Source: Perkinsus olseni (Eukaryota; Perkinsozoa; Perkinsida; Perkinsidae). From it: a DNA stretch of 64,000 bases. This document shows, piece after piece, positions 54,133-64,000 of the stretch. Where the stretch lies: positions 106,305 to 170,304 of the forward strand of contig JABANP010000071.1 in NCBI GenBank assembly GCA_013115135.1, given 5' to 3'. The position numbers were made by a program, and so were the translations under genes. A model generated the notes under the pieces. The model had not been told where the DNA came from, searched no databases, and saw only the letters and a list, made by a program, of their open reading frames with translations. The stretch's first letter is position 1. Each line of letters opens with the position of its first letter.

Positions 54133-55272
54133 CTATGACGACCAGATAAAGGAAAGATGGGAGAGAGCATGGAATAATGGCGATGTAGTCCATTGAGCCT
54201 CCCGACTCACAATCTTGTCAAATTTCCGCTTCCGTAGTGTCTCAGACATCTTCTCGGGGCCGTCGCATTGTAACGTACCCACGCCGAGCTGTGCCTCCAA
54301 CCGAGTGATCTGACGAGGAGAGATCATCGGCAAACAAGGAAATCTGCCTTACAGTTGCTGCGCTGTATCGACCGAGGCCCAAGCTGTTGAGCAGAGTCAG
54401 AGATCCTTCTCGAGTTCTCAGATCGCCGCTGTTCTCCGAAAGCATCCGACAAAATGCGAAGTCCGGCGGGATGTCGTCTACAACGAGTACGTCTTCGAGC
54501 GAGAGGTCGTATCTGGACAACCAACAGCCGATGACAGGCCCAATCTGTCTTATCCAAAGGAACCCTGCAAGAGCATCAAGTTCGACTTCCACGTTCCATC
54601 TGTTCGAAGGAAGCCCTAGGCTACTGGCAGAGCGGTCACCTCCGTGACTCACGTGGCATCTGCAACGATGATGCCGGCATGTCTAGGGACCGCTGCCTCG
54701 CCCAGTCGCCGATAGTCAGGCAACACCTGTCGACAAAGGCCGTCCTCGCAATGACTTTCTCCGGCACTGTAAGATAAGTGAGAGAACCTCTCACCTTAGT
54801 TCCAAGAGGGTAGCTGAACGCAGATGTGCAGTAGCTCGCTGTTGCCAACTCCCGCGGTAGATGACGCAGTTGTCGTTGCAGCAGGAGTGCCATGAAACAG
54901 CGTGAGTCCAGCTGGCCAAGTTTTGAAAGGGGCCCCGCAGGAAGGCCTGTCTTCACGAGAGTTCGTGAATGCCGATGCCAGAAGTGAAGATCCTGCGCTA
55001 CCGTAACTGATACGGGCCCGTTGCCCATGATCCCAACAGCCTTTATCCCAGAAGCATGGCTGTCCGTAGAATAGACCAATTTGTATCGCAATGGAGTGCA
55101 TACATATTTTTCGACGTTCCAGAGGTTTAGACGGGAGAATGGGCCAAGTCAAAGGGGACGTAGTGCTTCCGCCTGAGGTAACTCTACGTTCCTGGCATGG
55201 CGCGTAAGCTTTTGAGATGGGTTGCGAGCATCGCCCCCTTGCGACAGAGAACTCCACAAAACCCAAGCCCAC
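54133..55272 (-). CDS. Probable protein-coding gene, unknown function
   Basis: Not recognised. The minus strand carries consecutive stretches of normal-looking protein: GTKVRGSLTYLTVPEKVIAR, TAFVDRCCLTIGDWARQRSL, then VELDALAGFLWIRQIGPVIG, LSRYDLSLEDVLVVDDIPPD, FAFCRMLSENSGDLRTREGS and LEAQLGVGTLQCDGPEKMSE. Short gaps between them could be introns. No conserved domain came to mind. The start and end are guesses. Confidence 0.35.
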
Positions 55273-55573
55273 AATAGCTTCAAATCAAATACTCATACAT
55301 GATTGTGAATCGATACGATACATAGTTCGGGATCGGAGCTGACCCATCCTGATGGAGGTAGGACGTCGCTACCACTTGTGAGGAGTCAGCAAACTGCCGC
55401 AGTCGGGCACAGGCCTGGAACACCGCGTACGCACCCATTCTTTTCCCGTGCCGAGTCTCACCATGTTGGGGTGTAAAGGCCGATCTTGGCTCCGCATATG
55501 CCGATGAGCGAGGCTAGAGCGATACCAGAACCCACCCGAGCAGCATCATACCACCTTATTGCAAGAGAGAAAA

Positions 55574-55632
55574 ATCACATTCATACCGTTGATAGGGTTA
55601 TCCGATAACCCTATCAACGGTATGAATGTGAT
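55574..55632. repeat. 59-nt perfect palindrome (29-bp arms, 1-nt centre)
   Basis: The left arm begins ATCACATTCATACC and ends GGGTTATC. After one C at 55603 the right arm is its exact reverse complement. The centre reads GGTTATC-C-GATAACC. As RNA it would be a very stable hairpin; as DNA it is a cruciform candidate or paired binding site. Confidence 0.95.
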
Positions 55633-55870
55633 AACCATTGATAACGATAACCCTTATCGCAGTTCGTTAATCGCTCATGTTGATAACGACGGGAACAACT
55701 GCGCACTTATCGCTGGCTCTCACCTCGGCTTGTATTGATCCGGCATGTCGCTTATCATAGTAGCAGCAAGGAAACCCGCCAAAGCACCTCCTGAAATCAC
55801 ACCAACACTGCTAGCTGGAGGCAAGGTAAGCGATAAGAGCAATCTAATCAGTGATTAGAGCGATAACAAC
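55574..55870. promoter_or_regulatory. Cluster of GATAA motifs and small palindromes
   Basis: About eleven GATAA/TTATC cores lie within 300 bp. They include the 59-nt palindrome, CGATAA-CCC-TTATCG at 55645-55659 and TCTAATCA-G-TGATTAGA at 55843-55859. The region separates the unknown minus-strand gene from sequence to its right. A regulatory role is inference only. Confidence 0.45.
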
Positions 55871-55983
55871 GACCGTCGAAGAGGTGTTGGTAGAAGTTGT
55901 TTGACTCTGACGACGCGACGTCAGGCTGACGTGCGTAAGAGAATGAAACGCAGTACTCTCGTTCATGAAAAGACTCATTTCAA

Positions 55984-57100
55984 ATGCAGAGAAATACAAC
56001 GAGAGAGCGTGAAGATAGTCAGATCTTGCCCCTCTCCGTAACTCGCGGCCTCCGAGGCGCGGCCGTAACGCGAGCTGGGCCAGCTCGCCACCCGGCCAGC
56101 TCAGCTGGCTCGCTGCAAAGTGAACCTTTCTGGTTGGCTAGGAGCACCCACCATTTGCTCACCCACAGGGTCTTCAAAGTAGACACCATTGGTGACCAAT
56201 GCTCCCAAGCCGAGCGTTGCATTCGTCAGTTTCGAAGCGCTAACTCACCCTCACTAAATTCGCGCACGGCGGCCTTTTCGAAGTCCGTCAAGCAGCTCAT
56301 ATCGATCAACAGTGTTGCCACAGTCACTGGTCTCCCACCGAGGGTCCCCGGGAATTCGTTTTTAATGTTTATGATCGGTCATCATGATGCATATTCAACA
56401 GCTATAAACCTTCTCAACTCCAAGACTCTCTCGTCGGCCTGCTTCCTCAGTTCACAGAAGCGGTGCGCGGCGGCGGTCTCGAAGGCAGAGTAGGCCCTCC
56501 GTAAAAACTGGCCGGAAACGGAAAGATTCACGAGCCGCTGCTCTATGAAGAATGGCCGCAACACCATCCGTATCCGCGCTAGCCTAGCTCCTAGCGCCGC
56601 TAGGAGGACTGAACAAGACTGACCACGATGGCCGGGCCTCGAGTGAGCACCGAGTTGCCTCGACGAGGATCGACGCAAGGCCGGACCTTACCCGGACCTT
56701 GAGGAACGGGGAAGGCCACCGACTCTGGCAGCGTGCAGCGGCAGGAGCTTAGACACGACTTTTGGCACGGGCCGTGGCTCAGCCAAGTTGGCTTGGAGAA
56801 CGCGTTCGTCCGACGAAGGCGAAGACGTATTGGCCAACACTGACGATACCGAGAGTGTGGGTAGCTGGGGAACGCTCCGCGGAGTCGCTGTTCAGTCAAT
56901 TATGATACGATATCCGACCTTGGGGTAGCAAGTTGCTACTAGCAATCAGCTTCAGCCCGAGACTACGTCCGCCGTGAACTTTGAACATTCCAAACTTGAG
57001 CCAGGAGCCTCCACATACTCAGCCCTCACGCTCAAAACTACAGCCTTAGTGAGCAAACATTAGAGCACGAGGTGCACATGAAAGGAGAACCCCATTTTAG
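55984..57100. other. Unassigned coding fragments
   Basis: The minus strand has RRAYSAFETAAAHRFCELRK and QADERVLELRRFIAVEYAS* (56382-56560), which looks like a real C-terminal exon, but no upstream partner was found. The plus ORF 55984-56493 overlaps it and is not preferred. The 3' end of the rhomboid gene may also reach into this region. Confidence 0.3.
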
Positions 57101-57117
57101 CCGTACCCAGCTCTACC

Positions 57118-58526
57118 GAAATGCCCGAACATGTCGATATTAGGCTGCATGGTCGACATTACAATGCACCCTACAGTGACAAATGCAACCCAGACCATAG
57201 TGCGGTCACGGTGAGGTCCAAGTACGTGCCAAGACAGGAACTGAAATACAGAAAAGATAGATTGAGCTTCTGTTACTGCGGAAGCGTGATGTCAGCTGTT
57301 AATTTCTTGTACCGCCGTGATCATTATACGATGCTTCAGAGAATTGCTTCATGATCCACGGACCGAGCTACATTCTCGTTGCGACCCGACGACAGCGGAG
57401 TTATCGAAGCGCCTTCAAATTTTCTGCCTGGGCGAAACAGCACAAATGTTTAGCAAATTTCTCCTGCTCGAGCTCTCCGTAAAAGTGCACTCCCTTGTTA
57501 ACGGTATGAATGCCAATGAATCGCGCAGGGCAGAAACGGTTCCCGACTCTGGCTCACAATCTCAGCCAGCCAAACTCCCACCAGACCGAAGCCTGCCGTT
57601 GATGCACCAACTGCCAACTTGAAAGGATCCACTGCCACCGATATCAAGTTACCGACCAACCTGAGCCGAAAGACTCCAATGAGCACAACAAGATACTCAA
57701 AGACCAAGCGCCGGCGGAAGCCGCTCCAGTGCGAGAATCCGAGAGGCGCAACCCCGCGGAGGGCCTCACCCGCAAAGCATATATAGACCCATGAATTTCT
57801 TGAATCCGAACTGCCGTTCCATGCCAAATCCCATTCGCAGCTGGAAAAATATGTTGAACTGAAAGGCAGCCGTATCCTCGCGGTTGATCTTGAACCGAAA
57901 GATCTTACGAAGAGGTGTAGCATATTAGCGTGCAGCCCCATCGGTGCGATTAGTCTCCAAAGTCCGCCCCTGCAAGAGACAGTGCGGACCACCAGAGCCC
58001 AGTGTTCATTACTTTGCTATACTCGGGCCCCAGCTTGCCCCCATCAAAAATAGGGTGCAGGTAGCCGGCGCGCCGTTCTGCTGTCCTACGGCCAATGATG
58101 AGATGAATTCGAGCACCTGATGCCGCATGACCATATCCCATGACCTGTCATCCTCGCAATTAGCGAACAGAGAACCGCACGATAGCGGAAAACGGGAACT
58201 CGAGAGTAGCCCACCTGGAGGCACGAGACGCGCCATATGAAACTGCGGGAGTCGAAGCCGGGGAATATGAGCTCCGCAAAGGTCTCGTTATGCATCATTG
58301 ACGGGGGAGCTACGTACCGCATCGGCCCAAGCCCACCCGGTGTCATCGACAGCAGCAAGATCTGAAACATGCTCGAAGAAGAAACCGCAGCAACGGAGGA
58401 GCTCATAGTTATATTCAATATAGACGGTACCAGTCTGGTACTACCAGATGAAGCGCGAAGCATGATAGGGTAACAGAACTGATCGATGGCTGGTACTGAC
58501 GCAAACTGGATACTGACGCTAGACAT
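57118..58526 (-). CDS. Rhomboid intramembrane serine protease
   Basis: Cleaves membrane proteins within the bilayer. Exons in order on the minus strand: IFPGFDSRSFIWRVSCLQ (TM1-like); WRLIAPMGLHANMLHL (TM2, WR and HxxxxH region); FQFNIFFQLRMGFGMERQFG and KKFMGLYMLCG (loop/TM3); VAVDPFKLAVGASTAGFGLV with GVWLAEIV, where GASTAG carries the catalytic Ser at about 57570; then after an intron TMVWVAFVTVGCIVMSTMQP and NIDMFGHFG, which supplies the catalytic His at about 57135. This is the classic Ser-His dyad. The last span (GGxxxG) and stop codon were not found, and the N-terminal exons upstream of 58526 (a hydrophobic segment at 58560-58740) are uncertain. Several introns are short. Confidence 0.75.
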
Positions 58527-59690
58527 TCCTCAAGATATCACAGAGAAATCCCATAGAGTCCTCCTGCCTTCGGATTGAGCAACGCTCCCTTAGCGATCAC
58601 CCCTTTGACCAACACGCTTGCTGTAGTTGCTGCCAGTGCAAGACCCGTGACGTCAACTTCCGTAGAGACAGCTGGCACAGGGGAGGGATTCGTTACCTGT
58701 AAGAGTACGGCAAGAGTAGAGGCGCGCGCCGGCTCCTCCAAAAGTACGGCAGCTTCGGTGTGACGACCTTATGACCCAATTCAGCAACGACAAGTTGACG
58801 CCGTGAACCCGCGCGTCCAACAGGTAAAGCCCAGTCCCACTTCCTCCGGCTCAGGTTCCGCCTCCGCTTCCACCTGGATAACGTCCGATGACCTCGTCGA
58901 ACTCGGTCCACAATCTATAGAATTCGCATGCAGAGAGAACGTGGAGACTTTCACTGGTTGTTCACCAAGAAAGTCGAGGCAGCTGTCCCTTCCGGGTCCC
59001 TTGCTTGCTTCTGGGCCGCCGGTGTATAGACTAACGGTATTGACTGCCGACCTTCTGGCGGCCCTGAGCGGTTTCTGAGGTCAAACGAGAAATGGCTAGC
59101 CAGTTCACTGGTGAGCTTCCATGAGAGGCATGCACGGACGGCGAGACACCGGGTCGGGATCCCTGATGCGTCCTGAGCATCTCAAACTCACTGTTGGAAC
59201 GTCGAGTCTACCAGTCGCGACGGCCTCCGGCAGCTGTAGGAATTTAGACAGCATCCATATGATGAGTACAGCGACTACTGCAGACAACCAGAAGTTCTCA
59301 TCTGGAAGCCGGGCTGTCGAGGCAACCGAGTCTCCCTCGACCACTGGCCACCACCAGCAGTTCTCCTATAGAGCACGCTACGAGCGGGCACAACTTGCAA
59401 GAATGCTCCTCTCAGGAAATCACAGGCCACTCTACTCAGCCACAGTGGTAACAGCTCCCAATAGCGAGGCCCTCCGAGTATAGGGTCGTCAGACTGTCGG
59501 GGTAAGACTATAATTCTCTCCTCGATGAATTGACCAACTGCGTCGTAACAGCACGATGAACTTCAGAAACTAATGGGGGCGCGTTACGTATGCGCGAAAA
59601 ACTCTAAGATAGAGCTACACTGCTCCTGTCAGGGCCGCCTCAGTGGCCACTCATAACCTGAGAGAGGAGAGGTGAACCATGACACGGCCA

Positions 59691-60215
59691 CTAACTTCCT
59701 ACATAGTAAGCCACGAAGGCTACACCAGCAATCAAAATGACAGGTAGAACTCCAACGCCAACGACTCCGCCGCTTGATTCGAGCTCCGAGTTCATAGGAA
59801 TCCCCTTAGACTGAAAGGTTGAGCGATCAAACGGTCACGCTGAAGGTCCCCGGATCAAATCCCGGCCGCATTACGTCTTCGTGTCCTTCCAACACCCCAA
59901 TCCTATGAGCCTTCGCCTGCCTTCTCGCTTCATCAGAATGCCCGATCTCCTCGAAATCCTCCGTGACGTTCCCACCGCTAATTGTGGTGATGACCTATAC
60001 ACCAAGCATGACCTCGACAGCCTAGAAAGATACCCCACCTCCGGTCCGCCAGGATGGCTCTCAACGAAGTCCGTGACGTCATACACCGAACCGTGGACTA
60101 TGATCCAGCAGTCATCGCCCTTATTGTGCGCTTCAACCTCCTCCTTAGTGTACACTTTCACCGTTTCATCCTCCTGCTTCTTGTCTACGTGATTAGGTGT
60201 TGTGGAGGCCGGCAT
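59691..60215 (-). CDS. Tail-anchored cytochrome b5
   Basis: Electron carrier on the ER face, donor to desaturases and sterol oxidases. Three exons: 60039-60215, 59875-59994, 59691-59810, coding for 138 residues. The ATG at 60215 gives [20 protein letters not shown], then [38 protein letters not shown] (first haem His in HPGG), [20 protein letters not shown] (second haem His in GHS) and [20 protein letters not shown]. The C-terminal anchor is [20 protein letters not shown]. Length and order match the family. Intron 1 (59995-60038) is 44 nt. Intron 2 (59811-59874) carries an antisense T-arm core. Neighbour on the same strand: a sterol-oxidase family enzyme, its likely redox partner. Confidence 0.93.
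59811..59874 (-). repeat. 64-nt intron with antisense T-arm-like core (cytochrome b5)
   Basis: GT at 59874 after LEGHED, AG at 59811 before SKGIPMNSE. The sense core is GGCCGGGATTTGATCCGGGG. On the plus strand it reads GCTGAAGGTCCCCGGATCAA then ATCCCGG, matching the end of a tRNA anticodon stem, variable loop and T-arm. Confidence 0.85.
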
Positions 60216-60459
60216 CGTTTGGATGGGAGGCCGCAAAAAACTTCGAACGTCATATCAGCAAACCCACATTACAGGCATAATCGACGGTCACAAGTCCACT
60301 ACAGCCACTCACCACTCGCTGACGATCACTCACAGGCTGTGGGAACGCGAACAGTCCGTGCTTTTTCCCACACTTCGGTACCGACTAGACACTCCTGCCC
60401 TTCGTGTGAAAGACGCAACAATACACATCTTGAGCTCGTAAAGTTCGTGCACAACAACG

Positions 60460-60511
60460 CTAGTAGACTGGCAATAGTAACACCCAGGTTCGAACCTTGG
60501 GGGATCCATAC
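60460..60511 (-). repeat. Candidate 52-nt leader intron with T-arm-like palindrome (cytochrome b5)
   Basis: GTATGG donor at 60511 and CTACTAG acceptor at 60460 enclose CCAAGGTTCGAACCTGGG. It lies about 250 bp upstream of the cytochrome b5 ATG and would be an untranslated-leader intron. No protein evidence. Confidence 0.4.
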
Positions 60512-60663
60512 TCCATTAGCGTTAGGCGTTGGAATGATTCAGACGAAGACTGCCATGCGAGCACCGATACCACAAGATGAAGGAATTTAAAAAAGTAGAC
60601 ATTGGACGTCGAGTGACAAATCCTGCCTGCTGTACGCAATGGGACTCTGATGCATGGGAATCG

Positions 60664-62918
60664 CTAGTCACAATAGCGATTTAACGCGGTCACAGACTCT
60701 GGTCCCTCCTTTTCCCGTGAAGCCCTCAGTTGAGCCAGATGGGCTCTCCACAGACCATCAGTACCTGCCGAGTAGTTCAACAGTGGGCGCACCAGACTAC
60801 AGATCGAAAGGCATGTTTCGGCCCAGGTTCAATCCCCGGTGCTACCATGCATTTTATCTACGAATCCTATATTCCCGTAGTTGACATGGAACTTTTCATG
60901 GTGAAAGTCGTGGAAATCGGGCTGATGATCAAACCACACAATCCACGGCCACCTAAAACAAACTTTTCACTTTTCCACCGCTTCACGGAGCTACAACTTC
61001 GACTATGTGCGCCTGCCTGCGCGAAGGTCGAGATCCCACCCGAAAGGCCGCAGCACAGACCGAGCTACCGAGAGACTACCGTATGCCACTGTGATGACCC
61101 TCTGTCCCCAACACCGCATAAATCGACCACAGCAGGAAGGTAGCTGAGGAGGAAACGTCGTTGTTATTGTCACGGAGGGAACTTGGTAGACCGATGATGC
61201 TGCATTCCACAGGCGGAAAACCGAGAAAACGCTTCACCGAAACGGTCACTCGAGAGCGGCCAACGAGCGGCAAGCACTGTTCAGAGCACGAAGACTCCTC
61301 CATCGCGCCGATGACGGGCGACCGAAATATTCTACAAATCGATCGTCGTATTCCTATACTAGTCATCAGTTGCAACAATTGACCAGCCCTCATGTATTAC
61401 AACAATGCGCGCCAAGACAGAAAGCTCCAGCTCCGAGAGGAACGAAATCCGCTATGACCAACTCCAACGGGTGGCAATACCTAAACATATCCAAGTCATT
61501 GTGCCGGCCAAGGGCAAAACATTCATGAACAACCGTTCGTGGCACAGGAATACTTGGCCGATTAATCTTTACGATCTTACAGTGAGGCGAATACATTGGG
61601 TGCTGGATACTCGTGATGCATCTTGTGAATCTTCTTGTATAGATAGGGACTAGCGTGGAATAACCAATGACCGTAAAAGAAGAGGAACTCGTTGACTAAT
61701 ATAAAGTAACTGAGCAACGACAAGGAAACCAATCTCAGCGATCCAGCACTCTTCATTCTCATCACGAGCACACAAAAGTGACACAGCGAATTATCATCAA
61801 CTGGTACTATGAGTTCTCACGACAAGCTGTAAAACATGGGCGCTTCTCTCAAGCCCTCGGCCGGAATAGACGAAGCGTCACCATGCCATACAATGAGGCC
61901 AGGTGGCTACTTATTACATCATCTGCACTGCTATCTCCAGCTTCGACGGGAGCCTCTCGGGATCCATGTCCACGTACAACCCAATGGTGTCTCGGTACTG
62001 CTGCAGGTAGAAGCTTCCCATACCAATAAGGGGCACTAGTACGATCGTGCTCAATGCGCATACTCGTAGCAACCTAAGAGCAATCTGAATCTAGCCTTCA
62101 CTCGATTGCATAGGAGCGTACTTGTGGAACTTGGGATCCTTGGGTAACAGTCTCCTACGGGGCTGAATGATTCTATCCTCCACTGGGAACAAGTTAAAGT
62201 ACTCAATTATATACGCGACCGTCGACGTCAGCCAGTATGTGCAGCATATCGTGTACGGAACAACAAATGCCTGCGACAAGATCGTAGCATGACGACCGGA
62301 TCGTGTTATGAAAGGACCAGGTCCTCGTGCACGGCAATCGTTTATGATACCGGAAAGAACAGAGTCGTCCGATACCCGCCCATTACCATGAAGCTCCACT
62401 CGTCAACATAACTGAGCATCGCCTTCACTGCTGTGCCGTAAACCTGTAGGAAAACTACGCCGGTTCGACCACCAGAAAGTCCCCGCCTACATGCATCGGA
62501 ATGGACGCAAGTGTGGCAGCTACTGTCACAACTAATGGACCAGGCAAGGGAGCCTCAGCCAGTACCAAAAATAGGAGGACCACACCCGCGGCGTCCGCCA
62601 GAGCATTTCCTGTCGTCCTGAAGAAGACACTCGACTGGCAGTCATTGCGGCGACTAGATCTTACCCCTGACCATTTAGATCGATTCCGGCAGCCACTGCG
62701 CATCGCCTCAGGATTGTTGGACCAAAAGCTAGTACCATAAAATACCCAATGCAAGGAAGAATCACGCCCATGGCCTTCGAAGCATGAGAAGGTTCCTTCA
62801 CGACGGAACCTCTCTTTTTGGGAGATTCTGTCATCACAGTACTGCTATCCTTTCCCAGCGCCCATAATACACGATGGTGAACCGTGCTCAGCTCACTGGT
62901 GAAAACGGCCATGTTCAT
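60664..62918 (-). CDS. Fatty acid hydroxylase superfamily, sterol C-4 methyl oxidase/desaturase-like
   Basis: Membrane di-iron oxidase. The ATG at 62918 gives MNMAVFTSELSTVHHRVLWA. Exons with membrane spans follow (AMGVILPCIGYFMVLAFGPT, AGVVLLFLVLAEAPLPGPLV, YTICCTYWLTSTVAYIIEYF). The His-box exon has EFLFFYGHWLFHASPYLYKK and IHKMHHEYPAPNVFASL (HxxxH and HxxHH boxes). Next are HPLELVIADFVPLGAGAF and TEGHHSGIR. After an intron come PWIVWFDHQPDFHDFHHEKF (third His box), HVNYGNIGFVDKMHG and TDGLWRAHLAQLRASREKEG, with the stop at 60664. All three His clusters are present. The family includes ERG25/SC4MOL, ERG3 and plant SMO; the GHW..H, HKMHHEY and FHDFHHEKF set fits C-4 methyl oxidase best. Introns 60765-60845 and 60953-61079 carry T-arm cores. 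A cytochrome b5 gene lies directly downstream. Confidence 0.85.
60765..60845 (-). repeat. 81-nt intron whose donor overlaps an antisense tRNA-like 3' end (sterol oxidase)
   Basis: Donor at 60845 follows VDKMHG; acceptor CTCGGCAG at 60765 precedes TDGLWRAH. The first bases GTAGCACCGGGGATTGAACC are, on the plus strand, GGTTCAATCCCCGGTGCTAC followed by CA, i.e. T-arm, acceptor-like stretch and CCA. Confidence 0.85.
60953..61079 (-). repeat. 127-nt intron with weak antisense T-arm-like core (sterol oxidase)
   Basis: GT at 61079 after EGHHSGIR, AG at 60953 (GTTTTAG) before the PWIVWF exon. The sense core GGTGGGATCTCGACCTTCGC is a diverged copy. Confidence 0.6.
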
Positions 62919-64000
62919 AACCAACGCAACTTACCAACAAATATCACCCCCGCTTCGAACCAAAGATTCCCATCTCTAACGTAAGAAATTTAACGTTACT
63001 TTCCTGAGCCGGAGCATGCCGTCAGTTTCGAAGTATCAGAACCAAGAACAGTTCCCGCGACGCTACTGCATATCGGATGCAAGCGTTAGTGCGATACCAA
63101 CCACCGCTTCACATATTGTTTAGCCAACTCGCTGCTGTGCATAGCGAGAAGCTCATGCCGCCCCTTGACTGAGGGCCACGAAGGTGTCTCAATGAAGAGC
63201 GCACACTGAAGCCACCTTCTTGCGAGGATGAGAATAACTCTACGTCCACAACCTTCGTAATCGGAAGACACGGCACAATCAGGCGCGGGCGAAGTACTCG
63301 ATGGTAAGGGGATGTTCTCTAGCTTACCTATCTACCCGTATGCATGCCACGATCTACTGAATCTATGAATGACGGCACCCGCACTGCTAGTGACCTACCA
63401 CAACCTCTGGGGATTAACATCCACCTCTAACGGCATGGAGAAGCATCTCTAGGCGACCGAAAAACGTATCTTGAGCACATCAACCGCATGCCACAATGCA
63501 ACACGGCGAGTGTCCCCAGTATAACGGGCGCTACAACCACTTCCGAGTGGTTGCAACTCGCACGAAGCTCCCTCACTGCCGTGTTTCCCTGCGAGAGAAA
63601 CTCGAGCGAAATACTCACAATTCCTTCGTTTCAGTATCGTACCGCTCCTCTCCCACTTCGATAGTTGTAACACCGTCCAAGCAACGCCTGAGTTGATCAC
63701 GCCACTGAGTGAACAGAGTTGATCGTCGAAATGTGACAAGCTCGTCAGTTGGGCGCTCGCCTCGTCGTTTCGACAGAGCTCGTATCGCATCGGATTCCCC
63801 AAGTCCTCCGCCCTGACCTAGGGCAGAATCAAACCTCAGCCGTATGGCCGGAGAGTTTGCCAGTAACGTAGCAACACTTCCACTGTGGAAGCATTGAGTT
63901 GGGAGTGTCCATTAATTCCTATGAACTTTCTTTAGCGGCACCATTCTTCAGCAGCCATTTTCCGATTGTTCGGGCCGCCTGGACAAGATGATGGATGATA
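62919..64000. other. No recognisable gene
   Basis: Short ORFs only (for example minus 63449-63802). Upstream flank of the sterol-oxidase gene. Nothing conserved recognised. Confidence 0.4.

Noticed and set aside
55984..56493. 170-codon plus-strand ORF
   Set aside because: No motifs; the opposite strand has a more protein-like C-terminal exon.

Overview
The window is nuclear DNA of an intron-rich unicellular eukaryote, most likely an alveolate and probably a perkinsid (Perkinsus-like). The reasons are a mitochondrial-type pyruvate:NADP+ oxidoreductase (PFOR fused to a cytochrome P450 reductase-like module), an ion-channel-like cyclic-nucleotide phosphodiesterase, an alveolate-type coiled-coil protein, many GT-AG introns of about 45-130 nt, roughly balanced base composition and closely packed genes on both strands. 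The species assignment is inference. No prokaryotic operons, CRISPR array, plasmid or phage genes were seen.

Layout: PNO (+, 1.5-7.2 kb); ER-anchored E2 UBE2J (-, 8.1-9.2); PUS10 (-, 9.4-12.3); an Ala/Ser/Gln-rich unknown (-, 13.1-16.0); MetAP2 (-, 16.2-18.2); V-ATPase subunit a (+, 18.5-22.6); a Ser/Thr kinase (-, 23.1-24.9); an alveolate coiled-coil protein (-, 25.2-26.4); ribosomal protein eS8 (+, 26.8-27.6); a possible ciliary/cytoskeletal protein (-, 27.8-28.7); a coiled-coil protein with a tRNA-Cys gene in one intron (-, 28.8-30.1); SR-protein kinase (-, 30.8-35.4); voltage-sensor/phosphodiesterase fusion (-, 35.9-40.3); tRNA-Thr (-, 40.8); BMS1 (+, 41.1-46.5); ankyrin/DHHC palmitoyltransferase (+, 46.6-50.2); SLC35F6-like transporter (+, 51.2-52.4); uncertain coding (-, 54-55); rhomboid protease (-, 57-58.5); cytochrome b5 (-, 59.7-60.2) next to a sterol-oxidase/desaturase family enzyme (-, 60.7-62.9).

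The main discovery is in the introns. At least nine delineated introns in seven unrelated genes, plus four more predicted in leaders or less certain models, carry a short tRNA T-arm/B-box-like palindromic core (GGTCCC-GGTTCGATCC-CGG type) in either orientation. A complete tRNA-Cys gene also sits in an intron of the same kind. This looks like a family of tRNA-derived introner-like elements.

A second theme is single-base frame breaks, nearly all in short homopolymers: six inside the PFOR half of PNO, others in BMS1, SLC35F6, MetAP2 and the 28-kb gene. They look like uncorrected indels in the assembly, though their clustering deserves a check.

Gene models are built by eye from conserved motifs and GT-AG signals. 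Ends of multi-exon genes and the regions 0-1.5, 52.4-57 and 63-64 kb are uncertain.
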